DNA of 64,000 nt, taken from NCBI GenBank assembly GCA_039105265.1, contig JAPFFF010000011.1, positions 5,270,001 through 5,334,000 on the forward strand, read 5' to 3'. The notes beneath the pieces are model-generated. The model did not search any database and had not been told where the DNA came from. It saw only the letters and a program-made list of their open reading frames with translations. Positions 57,438-64,000 of the stretch are shown one piece after another. Both the position numbers and the translations under genes were made by a program. The DNA is from Tritrichomonas musculus. Taxonomy: Eukaryota; Parabasalia; Tritrichomonadida; Tritrichomonadidae. Within the stretch, counting starts at the first letter, position 1. Every line of letters starts with the position of its first letter.

Positions 57438-58670
57438 ATGAGCGTTGTTCCAACTAACTCCCAAATAGTTTCATATGAAGGTTCTTTCTGCAAGGAATTG
57501 GAGATTCGTATGAACAAAATATTGAATAAATCCCAACGTGAACATAATCGCGAGTCAGCTATCAAGTGCTATATACATAAGGAGCTCTCGCTTGATGAGT
57601 ACGATGAGTGGATCCAAGATATGAATACCAAAATTGATAGTTATACAAACATTGAATCTCCTGAGCGAGCACTGCTAATGAAGGAGTTATCATATATCAA
57701 CCGAGATCGCGAACGTCTAATGAAATTTCAAGATGAGCTCGATAAGAAACGCAAAACTTTGATTTACAGTTATACACACCCCCTTGATTATGCCGTTGAC
57801 ATCATCACAAAGGATATCAATATGTTCAACCAGAATTTGCTCAGTTGTATATTCGAATCGTTCGTCAATAAGGTCAAATCCTTATGTCCCAAAGACAAAT
57901 CATATGAGGGTACCATTAAATCGGTGTACTATGATAGAACCTCTACCAAGGTCATAAACCTATTCGATTCATTAACACAGAGATTGATATCTAGCTTCAC
58001 CAAGTTACTCGCTGGAGTTGGAACGAATGAGTACTTCGCAAATGATATACATAAATATGATTCCCTCGTGAAATTGCGTGAGGAAATCAGTAATGCTTGT
58101 TATAATCTATACCTTGGAACAATCATTGATGCAATCGATAATAAACTTGATCAATATCCCCCAACTGAAATGTCATCTAGTGAACTCGTTATTGGATACT
58201 CTAGAGTACTCATGAAGAATCTCAATGAATATATCTTACACGATTTATCCAAAATCATCGATAAGGAAATCAAGGATTGCATTACAAAAATATGTGAAAA
58301 TGAGCTCTTAAATTATATCCACATTAAGGAACCAGAGATGGCTGAGAAATCCAAACAGAGTTTGACTGAGGTATCTGCCAAGGAATCTGCCAAGGAATCA
58401 AATGCCGAACCCCAGCATACACCCATTATAGCTAAAGTATGTGAAATTGCTCAGGAGAAGACCTTGGACAATTTCATTAAGGGTCTCCCAAATGATAAGA
58501 TATGTATAGTAGAATTGACACAAAAATATAATGAGTACTTCGACACTAATATAACCCCTCGTGGATTAGGTATGATACTCTCAAAATCGAGTAAACTGCG
58601 AACGCAGTTCCTGCTTAAGACCATTGCATGGGAGAAGTATAATAAAGTTGTGTACTACACCAAGGCTTGA
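57438..58670 (+). CDS. 410-aa helical protein between inverted repeats, function unknown
   Basis: Unrecognised. Residues 1-300 are mostly helical, with a charged coiled-coil stretch (RDRERLMKFQDELDKKRKTL, about 93-115). A Lys/Glu/Ser linker with AKESAKES (about 315-325) follows. The last 65 residues (DNFIKGLPNDKICIVELTQK onward, with ITPRGLGMILSKSSKL) look like a small winged-helix domain, and their layout resembles the C-terminus of the 116-aa protein at 12058-12408. It is flanked by perfect 56-bp inverted repeats 147 and 119 bases away. No transposase motif is visible. It may be an accessory replication gene of family III or the single gene of its own element. It has no stop-TAAA. Confidence 0.7.
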   Translation: MSVVPTNSQIVSYEGSFCKELEIRMNKILNKSQREHNRESAIKCYIHKELSLDEYDEWIQDMNTKIDSYTNIESPERALLMKELSYINRDRERLMKFQDELDKKRKTLIYSYTHPLDYAVDIITKDINMFNQNLLSCIFESFVNKVKSLCPKDKSYEGTIKSVYYDRTSTKVINLFDSLTQRLISSFTKLLAGVGTNEYFANDIHKYDSLVKLREEISNACYNLYLGTIIDAIDNKLDQYPPTEMSSSELVIGYSRVLMKNLNEYILHDLSKIIDKEIKDCITKICENELLNYIHIKEPEMAEKSKQSLTEVSAKESAKESNAEPQHTPIIAKVCEIAQEKTLDNFIKGLPNDKICIVELTQKYNEYFDTNITPRGLGMILSKSSKLRTQFLLKTIAWEKYNKVVYYTKA

Positions 58671-58885
58671 GAAGTTATATTTTTGCATTTATGCATTTAT
58701 GTGTTCGCATTCGCATTCGTATTCGCATTCGCGATTCCAATTTTAAGGATTTACTCAAATTGAATTTTATGAACTCCTCTCGAGTCCAGCCGTTACCAAT
58801 TTGATGATAGTAGTAGGAGGAATCTATTAGTAGTAGTATGAGAGATCATTTTTAAATTTGAATATTGATTTTTTATCAACACCAA
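58671..58885. other. Intergenic stretch with repeat and possible left end of element D
   Basis: Contains alternating GCATTCG-type hexamers (about 58700-58735), the right 56-bp repeat (58790-58845) and an A/T-rich leader for the next gene. AGTAGTAGTATGAG within the repeat resembles the termini of the other Polintons. Confidence 0.5.
58790..58845 (-). repeat. 56-bp inverted repeat, right copy
   Basis: Perfect inverted match to 57235-57290. Confidence 0.9.
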
Positions 58886-59365
58886 ATGGAATCCACCACA
58901 AACCATTTCACTGTCTACGAATACATCAACACATTGATTTCCCTATTACCAAAGCCTGATGGATTTGCAAAATGTAATTTCGCAATATTATGTGACAAGT
59001 TACCATTCAATTTGAAGAACTCGCTGTACCTCGCGAAGGTCCTATACGTATCACTCCAGAATGATACTGAAACCATTAGATTCTACCCTAACAAGCTCAA
59101 GGAGATGAACCTTGAATACGTCAAATTGACATCCAATAGTAGACGCAAATTGAGTGCCAACATGCACGAGTTCTTCGTAAATGGGGATACCGAAAAACAC
59201 GAATTCAAGGAATGTCCGTATTACAACTACTCAATTGAGAGAACCAATATAAACACCAAGGATCTCATTGTAAAACTTCGTGAAAAATACAATATTGCAG
59301 AACCTGATGTATTCATCGGCAAGCATCAGGATTTGGTATTGGATGCTGACCCAGATTTTGCCTAA
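58886..59365 (+). CDS. 159-aa conserved protein convergent to the ATPase
   Basis: Family III homolog of 14425-14883 and 27558-28007. The ATG at 58886 (MESTTNHFTVYEYINTLISL) fits those starts. Conserved: CNFAILCDKLP, SNSRRKLSANMHEFFVNGDT, YYNYSIERT and EPDVFIG. It overlaps the ATPase stop by 4 bases. Terminal position next to the element end, as in the other families. Function unknown. The stop reads TAAA. Confidence 0.8.
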   Translation: MESTTNHFTVYEYINTLISLLPKPDGFAKCNFAILCDKLPFNLKNSLYLAKVLYVSLQNDTETIRFYPNKLKEMNLEYVKLTSNSRRKLSANMHEFFVNGDTEKHEFKECPYYNYSIERTNINTKDLIVKLREKYNIAEPDVFIGKHQDLVLDADPDFA

Positions 59366-60318
59366 ACCTTTGAGTACACCACTTGCATATCATGTTCAAC
59401 AGTGTTCACCAATATGAAATCATGTCCAGATAAGGTTCTATATTTTTGCCACAACTCCTCGAACTCACAAGGTATGCTCACCTGCTGATATATGTAATTG
59501 AGTTTCTGCCGTGAGAACCCATTGAATATGAAGAATGATGTACAATTATTTTTGTAATCAGTTGGCACACCCTTGAAGAACTGGATATTGATGTACACGA
59601 TTGAGTTCTTATGACGCAACTGGGTGATATAGTTTGTGAAGTATGCTGATTTCAATAGCTTGCTCTTAATGAAGTCTTCGCACAGGATTATGGTGTTGAG
59701 TGGTACATTGGGTTTCCCTAGTTTGCTGATATGGAGGAACTCAAACATCTGCTGTAGCTTGGACTCGGTCGCAGACAAGTCTGCTCCAGCTGACGCTTCA
59801 ACTGTAACCTTCCCAACCGAGCTATATTTGTTATATAACTCCTTCCATAAATCGAGTTCCTTCAAATACCGTTCTGCATTACTATCAGCGACGACCTCAA
59901 TGGGCAAGTTGATGAGCTCGCGTTGAGATTCAAATGTGGAATCATTTATAATACCATTCTTACTCACATACACGATCATATGAAAATTAGCGTTATTGAG
60001 TCTACTCATTTGAATGATATCGCGAATTACTGTATGGCTCTTGCCTTTGCCTTGTGATGCCACCAGTATGTTCAAAGTATTGTACCACGCATAGATCCCA
60101 TTAGCGATTGGCCTAATGGATGCATTCGTGATTTTATCCCTATTCTTGGAATAGGCCTCACTCATAGCCTCGTCAACATCAAACCTCTTGGATACCGGTT
60201 GCTGCTTCTTGTACCTATCGAATGTATCAAGATCAATTGGGTCTTCACTGGAACTGTCTGATAATTCAATAGATGTATAGTCGAAAAGGGTTGGTTGTAG
60301 GCGCTTGTAATATAACAT
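59362..60318 (-). CDS. A32-like/FtsK-HerA packaging ATPase, 318 aa
   Basis: Walker A is ASQGKGKS near residue 86 and Walker B NTIILCED near 206. ITQLRHKNSIVYINIQFFKG and SFFIFNGFSRQKLNYIYQQV complete the conserved core. A GC-rich segment near 59761-59798 codes a short extra peptide (ASAGADLSATES) at the same place where the element A ATPase carries its own insert. It would package DNA. TATTTTTG lies 5 bases upstream of the start (60324-60331, minus strand). Confidence 0.93.
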   Translation of the reverse strand: MLYYKRLQPTLFDYTSIELSDSSSEDPIDLDTFDRYKKQQPVSKRFDVDEAMSEAYSKNRDKITNASIRPIANGIYAWYNTLNILVASQGKGKSHTVIRDIIQMSRLNNANFHMIVYVSKNGIINDSTFESQRELINLPIEVVADSNAERYLKELDLWKELYNKYSSVGKVTVEASAGADLSATESKLQQMFEFLHISKLGKPNVPLNTIILCEDFIKSKLLKSAYFTNYITQLRHKNSIVYINIQFFKGVPTDYKNNCTSFFIFNGFSRQKLNYIYQQVSIPCEFEELWQKYRTLSGHDFILVNTVEHDMQVVYSKV

Positions 60319-60323
60319 TTAAT

Positions 60324-60331
60324 CAAAAATA
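60324..60331 (-). promoter_or_regulatory. TATTTTTG motif before the ATPase of element D
   Basis: Minus-strand octamer 5 bases before the ATG at 60318. Confidence 0.55.
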
Positions 60332-60337
60332 AAGCTT

Positions 60338-60487
60338 TTACGCATATAGTGTGCGCCTCAGCTCATCAGTCAGCTCAGGTGGTTCATCTTCTGCTGTAAC
60401 CGATACTAGCAATAGCAGTTCAACTACATTGGTCACCAATATCAACCCCAATAGTACATTCATAATGATTTCACTTGCATTGGACAT
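60338..60487 (-). CDS. 49-aa conserved membrane protein
   Basis: Family III counterpart of the 43-aa and 39-aa proteins. One long hydrophobic segment (about residues 8-31, MNVLLGLILVTNVVELLLLV) is followed by an acidic tail DEPPELTDELRRTLYA. It sits between the ARILSSEND gene and the ATPase as in the other families. Function unknown. Confidence 0.8.
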   Translation of the reverse strand: MSNASEIIMNVLLGLILVTNVVELLLLVSVTAEDEPPELTDELRRTLYA

Positions 60488-60497
60488 TTATGCAAAT

Positions 60498-61130
60498 TTA
60501 AATACAAATTTTGAGTGATATTGAGTGTCTTATGAGCTCGGTCCATACATGGTTATATCCATATTTCAACTCATTGGATACCCCGTTTTTGGACACCAAT
60601 ATCTTATCGATTTTCATGTACTTCGAGTTTGAAACACAACCAGTGCACCCACTGTCCTCATTGATGACCAGCTCAACCTTGTCAGCCTTAGTGAGTATCT
60701 TAATGAGCTCCATCAGCGTGTTGCTATGACACACAAGATAGTTGTTCATCCTCAGTGGATTGGTCTCATAGATATTCAGCAATATCTCGAGGAATTTATT
60801 TTTGGTACCCAAGTCGTCAGTGTCGGGTTCTAATGAACGATCTATTGTCGAAGACTCAGGGAATGAAGTTCCTTGGGGTGGACTGTTTATTGGAGCAACT
60901 GATGGATATGGACCAGTTGTCGAGGCTGTAGTAAAATTTGCATCCTGGGTGCCAGTTTGAGGATAACCTTTAGTATATCCCATTTGGGGTTGCATCTGTG
61001 GGACTTGAGGGTATGATACTGGTTGTACAGGTGGAGGTCTATTCGCGGCGATCTTAATATTCACATTCTGCTCTTGCTTAACACTTGCATCATTCTCACT
61101 TGATAGAATTCTAGCCTTATGGAGAGACAT
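60498..61130 (-). CDS. ARILSSEND-motif protein, 210 aa
   Basis: The ATG at 61130 gives MSLHKARILSSENDASVKQE, in line with the other families, and TATTTTTG lies 10 bases upstream. The Pro/Gln/Gly/Tyr-rich linker is longer here (about residues 25-110). The conserved domain has FLEILLNIYETNPLRMNNYL, VCHSNTLMELIKILTKADK and GCTGCVSNSKYMKIDKILV, ending SLKICI. Confidence 0.82.
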   Translation of the reverse strand: MSLHKARILSSENDASVKQEQNVNIKIAANRPPPVQPVSYPQVPQMQPQMGYTKGYPQTGTQDANFTTASTTGPYPSVAPINSPPQGTSFPESSTIDRSLEPDTDDLGTKNKFLEILLNIYETNPLRMNNYLVCHSNTLMELIKILTKADKVELVINEDSGCTGCVSNSKYMKIDKILVSKNGVSNELKYGYNHVWTELIRHSISLKICI

Positions 61131-61140
61131 TTCCAAAGTG

Positions 61141-61148
61141 CAAAAATA
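61141..61148 (-). promoter_or_regulatory. TATTTTTG motif before the ARILSSEND gene of element D
   Basis: Minus-strand octamer 10 bases before the ATG at 61130; it helps decide that start. Confidence 0.55.
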
Positions 61149-61172
61149 TTTTTACCACTAATGCTATATTTC

Positions 61173-63275
61173 TTATGCCATTTCTGGATCAACTTGTGAG
61201 CCAGCTGGTGATTCATCATCGATATATTCAAGGCCATCAAGTGAGAGCTTGAAGTAGGTGTCTCTGCATAAACAGAGTTGGACAGGTGGTGGTCTAACAA
61301 TGGCTCCACTTGGTTCGATAATCTTGTAATATGTATCATTATCACCAGTGAATATTGGTTGACCATTGACTTGAATTTGGATATTGCCTTTGCCACCATC
61401 TAAGCCATCATAACAGTATCCAGCAGATGCACGTTCAGTTTGGACATTGAATACAAATGATGTGGCATCACTCAATGTATTGCGATATCGAATACCATTT
61501 TCATCGTTCTTGGGCATGGTGAAGCTATCTTCGAATTCCTTTGAACATTGGAGTGTGATACCATCGAGGTCTCCAGCTGTTAATTGGCTTTCGAAGAATC
61601 TGGCGCCAATGGTACTGACATTCTCATCTGGGAAGTTCTTACCACCAATATTCAAAAAGCAGTTTTGGTAAACCGGATTCTCAAATACAGTCAAATCATT
61701 GTGGTGCTTGGGGAACAACAATGACATGCTTGTGACATTGATTAATGGGATATTCAATGTAGACTTGATTCCGTTAGCGGCTGCGGCAATTGGGAATGCA
61801 TGGTAATCGACCTTTTGAGATGGGATTACTAGGCCTTCACGTAATATGGATTCAATGCTTGCACGAGTGGCTTCACAAACACCATAGCCTTGCATGTTGG
61901 ACTTGCAGAGAGTGATAGTCATTCGGTTAACAGTGAGTGTTGCTGGCTGTGATGAATATGTTTCACTCAAGATTTGCTTTCTAGCACCATGATATTCACT
62001 CATGATGTGGTTAGCAGATTTAGCAACAGTCTTCTCGATTTGCCATACATAGTACTTACCATCATTGTGTTGCAAAGCTGGTTTGGTGTAATCCGGATTG
62101 GCTAAACATATTTCTTCATCAGTGGCAGTTGGCTTGAGGTCCAATTTAGCAAACTCATCTGCTGTATAGCTGAAATACATGACAAGATCCTGTGCGATAT
62201 CATCATAAGTATATGAACCATCACTTTGGAAATTGTATTGTTCACCAATTCTGTATCTAAGCTTATATTTGATTGGAGCTGGAGTTGGACTTGGACTTGG
62301 TGATGGATCTGGCTTATCTTCTTCTTCAGGAGATGGGTCTGGAGTTGGAGATGGTGAAGGTCCTGGTGAAGGTCCTGGAGTTGGTGAAGGTCCTGGAGTT
62401 GGAGATGGTGAAGGTGTTCCTGGTCCTGGGATGATAGCCTCATTACCGATTTGAGTGAATTGGTGTTTGAGATGTCCATGAGCTTTGATTTGTTTGAGTT
62501 TGTCGAGTTCCTCTGGGGATACAGTATCATTATCTTCTAGGAATGCCTTGGCTTCAGCAACCGTGTATGGGTCAATGGCAGCCCAAACAAGACCAGCTGG
62601 ACTGACTTGGAATCTAATGGATAAATCACCAATGATTCCGTTAGGGAATAAGTCAAATGCCTGTAATGCAAGCAAGTCATCAAATGGTACATTCAAGTCG
62701 AATTCAGTTGTGGTCTTACCACCATCCTTGAAGCTATTGAGATTAACGTATGAACCAGCATGAGTTTGACTGTAATTGCTGATGTTCTCCCATAAGCTGT
62801 GAACGAATCTGCGGCGCATCTTCTCAGTCTCTGGCTTCAAAACCGAGTATAGGAAGCCCTCGCGAATGCATTCATTTTGCTGATATCCGACATTGACATT
62901 GTTATGGAGAATCTCGAGCCTGTCGAATAATTGGTTCGAGGACTTGAATCCAACAAACAGTTTATAGAAGTTATTTGGATCATTGATCTCTTGCAATTTG
63001 GCCAAATCGGTGTTCAATTGCAAATCGAGTTTGATGTGGAATGTGAGGAAGCCTTTGTCGATATCGCTAATGAAGTGGTCGGGATGTGTTAATGAAATCT
63101 GTGAGTACTGGCCTTGGTGAAATGGGGCTGGCTGGTCATGGCAATCGACAGTTCTAAATGAGAAGCTTCTGGTACCATCATTCACATTGATGATATTTCG
63201 CATCTTCTGGAATGTGTCATTGACATTCCCAACCTCGTATTTCAAATTGTGAGCTCTTTCGTTCCTGTATCTCAT
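61173..63275 (-). CDS. Polinton major capsid protein (double jelly-roll), 700 aa
   Basis: The ATG at 63275 (MRYRNERAHNLKYEVGN) aligns with the family II start. The first jelly-roll has FRTVDCHDQPAPF, HPDHFISDIDKGFLTFHIKL, the block PFDDLLALQAFDLFP with GIIGDLSIRF, and LVWAAIDP. A long Pro/Ser/Gly repeat (about residues 283-335, units of GPSPTP and SPSPTP) replaces the short linker of family II. A variable domain (about 340-430) follows. The second jelly-roll starts at MTITLCKSNMQGYGVCE and ends with VNGQPIFTGDNDTYYK. It forms the shell; the linker and insert would sit on the outer face between the two jelly-rolls. Divergent from the pVI-like gene. Confidence 0.94.
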   Translation of the reverse strand: MRYRNERAHNLKYEVGNVNDTFQKMRNIINVNDGTRSFSFRTVDCHDQPAPFHQGQYSQISLTHPDHFISDIDKGFLTFHIKLDLQLNTDLAKLQEINDPNNFYKLFVGFKSSNQLFDRLEILHNNVNVGYQQNECIREGFLYSVLKPETEKMRRRFVHSLWENISNYSQTHAGSYVNLNSFKDGGKTTTEFDLNVPFDDLLALQAFDLFPNGIIGDLSIRFQVSPAGLVWAAIDPYTVAEAKAFLEDNDTVSPEELDKLKQIKAHGHLKHQFTQIGNEAIIPGPGTPSPSPTPGPSPTPGPSPGPSPSPTPDPSPEEEDKPDPSPSPSPTPAPIKYKLRYRIGEQYNFQSDGSYTYDDIAQDLVMYFSYTADEFAKLDLKPTATDEEICLANPDYTKPALQHNDGKYYVWQIEKTVAKSANHIMSEYHGARKQILSETYSSQPATLTVNRMTITLCKSNMQGYGVCEATRASIESILREGLVIPSQKVDYHAFPIAAAANGIKSTLNIPLINVTSMSLLFPKHHNDLTVFENPVYQNCFLNIGGKNFPDENVSTIGARFFESQLTAGDLDGITLQCSKEFEDSFTMPKNDENGIRYRNTLSDATSFVFNVQTERASAGYCYDGLDGGKGNIQIQVNGQPIFTGDNDTYYKIIEPSGAIVRPPPVQLCLCRDTYFKLSLDGLEYIDDESPAGSQVDPEMA

Positions 63276-63322
63276 TTTGTATCTTGGAAAAAAGCTTGAA
63301 ATCACATTTTTTTATATACCAA

Positions 63323-63574
63323 ATGGGTATTGGCATCTTCAAGAAGATTAAGAACGCTTTCAAGAACGTCGGCAGTAAGCTCAAGAATGCAGCTCAAACT
63401 GTCATCCGCAACATCCCAAGGGCAGTTGATATTGGAAAGGGGATCATCAATAGGATCAAGCCAATCGCCGACTTCATACCAGGTGTTGGACCAGTTGTAG
63501 ACACCATCAGTACTGGACTCAATTACGTAAGCAAAGCTAATGATATAGGTAAATCCATACTGGACAAGGTTTGA
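63323..63574 (+). CDS. pVI/pX-like minor capsid peptide, 83 aa
   Basis: The ATG at 63323 (MGIGIFKKIKNAFKNVGSKL) is chosen over an upstream ATG because it aligns with MAAGIWKKLKNAVKNVGGKI in family II. Basic amphipathic helix, then FIPGVGPVVDTISTGLNYV and a short C-terminal helix. Probably an internal capsid peptide that acts on membranes at entry; inferred. Confidence 0.72.
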   Translation: MGIGIFKKIKNAFKNVGSKLKNAAQTVIRNIPRAVDIGKGIINRIKPIADFIPGVGPVVDTISTGLNYVSKANDIGKSILDKV

Positions 63575-63605
63575 TCATCATAGAATATCTACATACATAT
63601 GAATA

Positions 63606-63613
63606 TATTTTTG
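63606..63613 (+). promoter_or_regulatory. TATTTTTG motif before the last gene
   Basis: The octamer stands 11 bases before the ATG at 63625, the same spacing as before the family II homolog at 24994. Confidence 0.55.
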
Positions 63614-63624
63614 TCCGTTTTGAA

Positions 63625-64000
63625 ATGAATTGCGATATTAGGGTTATTAATGATAACAAGCAGGAGCAACGCACATTCAACTCAGTAGAGGAGTTCGACC
63701 TGTTCTACCAGAAGTACAAGGACATGTTCAATGAGAAGACCACCAATTACCTCAATAAAACCTACAAAATTATAACCCCGGAGTGCGAGTACAGGATTAC
63801 CAAACGCACTGGCAAGGATGGCTCCAGTAATGTGTTTCTCAAGAAGATCACCAAGCCAGCCGATAGTGACAACCTGGTGGAGATCCAATTTGCAAACATT
63901 CGAGCTGACATCAATGCATTGCAATCAACAGTAGATGAATACACCAAACGGATTACCACTCTGGAGAACACCATTAGCGTGATCACCACAAAAATAAATC
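63625..64000 (+). CDS. Coiled-coil protein, cut by window edge
   Basis: Open to the end of the window, about 125 residues visible. SVEEFDLFYQKYKDMFNEKTT and YRITKRTGKDG match the family II protein at 24994-25392, followed by a coiled coil (LVEIQFANIRADINALQSTV). It lies directly after the pVI-like gene, as in family II. Confidence 0.78.
   Translation, partial: MNCDIRVINDNKQEQRTFNSVEEFDLFYQKYKDMFNEKTTNYLNKTYKIITPECEYRITKRTGKDGSSNVFLKKITKPADSDNLVEIQFANIRADINALQSTVDEYTKRITTLENTISVITTKIN

Larger units (their letters stand above)
58846..64000. mobile_element. Element D: Polinton, family III, runs off right edge
   Basis: Gene order 159-aa conserved gene, ATPase, membrane peptide, ARILSSEND gene, capsid (these four on the minus strand), pVI-like peptide, coiled coil. 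The order is the Polinton set, but the ATPase group is inverted relative to family II. Coding sequence is clearly richer in GC. The left end is uncertain: it may be at 56930, within the 56-bp repeat near 58829, or just before 58846. The visible genes look whole. Confidence 0.8.

Noticed and set aside
58690-58740. GCATTCG-type repeats as telomeric sequence
   Set aside because: Too short and irregular, and inside a gene-dense interval.
62233-62454. Gly-rich frame opposite the family III capsid gene
   Set aside because: It is the antisense reading of the Pro/Ser repeat.
1-64000. tRNA and rRNA genes
   Set aside because: No cloverleaf with box-like elements and no ribosomal RNA segment was recognised by eye on either strand.

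Overview
The window is a nest of Polinton/Maverick-type virus-like DNA elements with almost no recognisable host sequence. It is AT-rich, shows no introns and uses the standard code. Many stop codons run straight into TAAA, the cleavage/polyadenylation tetranucleotide known from Trichomonas vaginalis. The accessory genes (KilA-N, NUMOD4/HNH, a BspA-like leucine-rich insert) are also typical of that genome, which is known to be packed with Mavericks. A trichomonad (parabasalid) host is therefore the best inference, not a proof.

Layout. Element A (1-15400, family I, left part outside the window) carries integrase, a small penton-like protein, a variable 371-aa protein, a 764-aa protein with a calcium-loop-like motif, a fiber-like protein, an HNH nuclease, protein-primed DNA polymerase, several small genes and the packaging ATPase. 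It ends at 15400 inside the fiber gene of element II-1. Element II-1 (15401-28485, family II) carries integrase, major capsid protein, minor capsid peptide, coiled-coil protein and ATPase, and ends in a 474-bp terminal repeat. Element B (28486-38581, family I) is an older piece interrupted on both sides by family II insertions. Element II-2 (38582-56929, family II, same orientation as II-1) begins with the inverted copy of the 474-bp repeat, then polymerase, a fiber with a leucine-rich insert, integrase, KilA-N and capsid genes. It stops exactly where a 264-bp unit with Polinton-like ends begins (56930-57193). A 1.6-kb unit bounded by 56-bp inverted repeats (57235-58845) holds one 410-aa gene. 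Element D (about 58846 to beyond 64000, family III, visibly richer in GC) carries ATPase, capsid and minor capsid genes.

How the genes fit together. The integrase inserts the element. The protein-primed polymerase copies it. The double-jelly-roll capsid protein, a probable penton, a pVI-like membrane-active peptide and a fiber suggest that virions are or were made. The FtsK/HerA-type ATPase would package the DNA. Several small proteins of unknown role are conserved in all three families, including a 39-49-aa membrane protein always placed between the ARILSSEND-motif gene and the ATPase. Repeat ends and insertion junctions give a relative order: B is oldest, the family II copies came next, and A and the material at 56930 onward are youngest. 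I could not see the adenovirus-type protease usual in Polintons.
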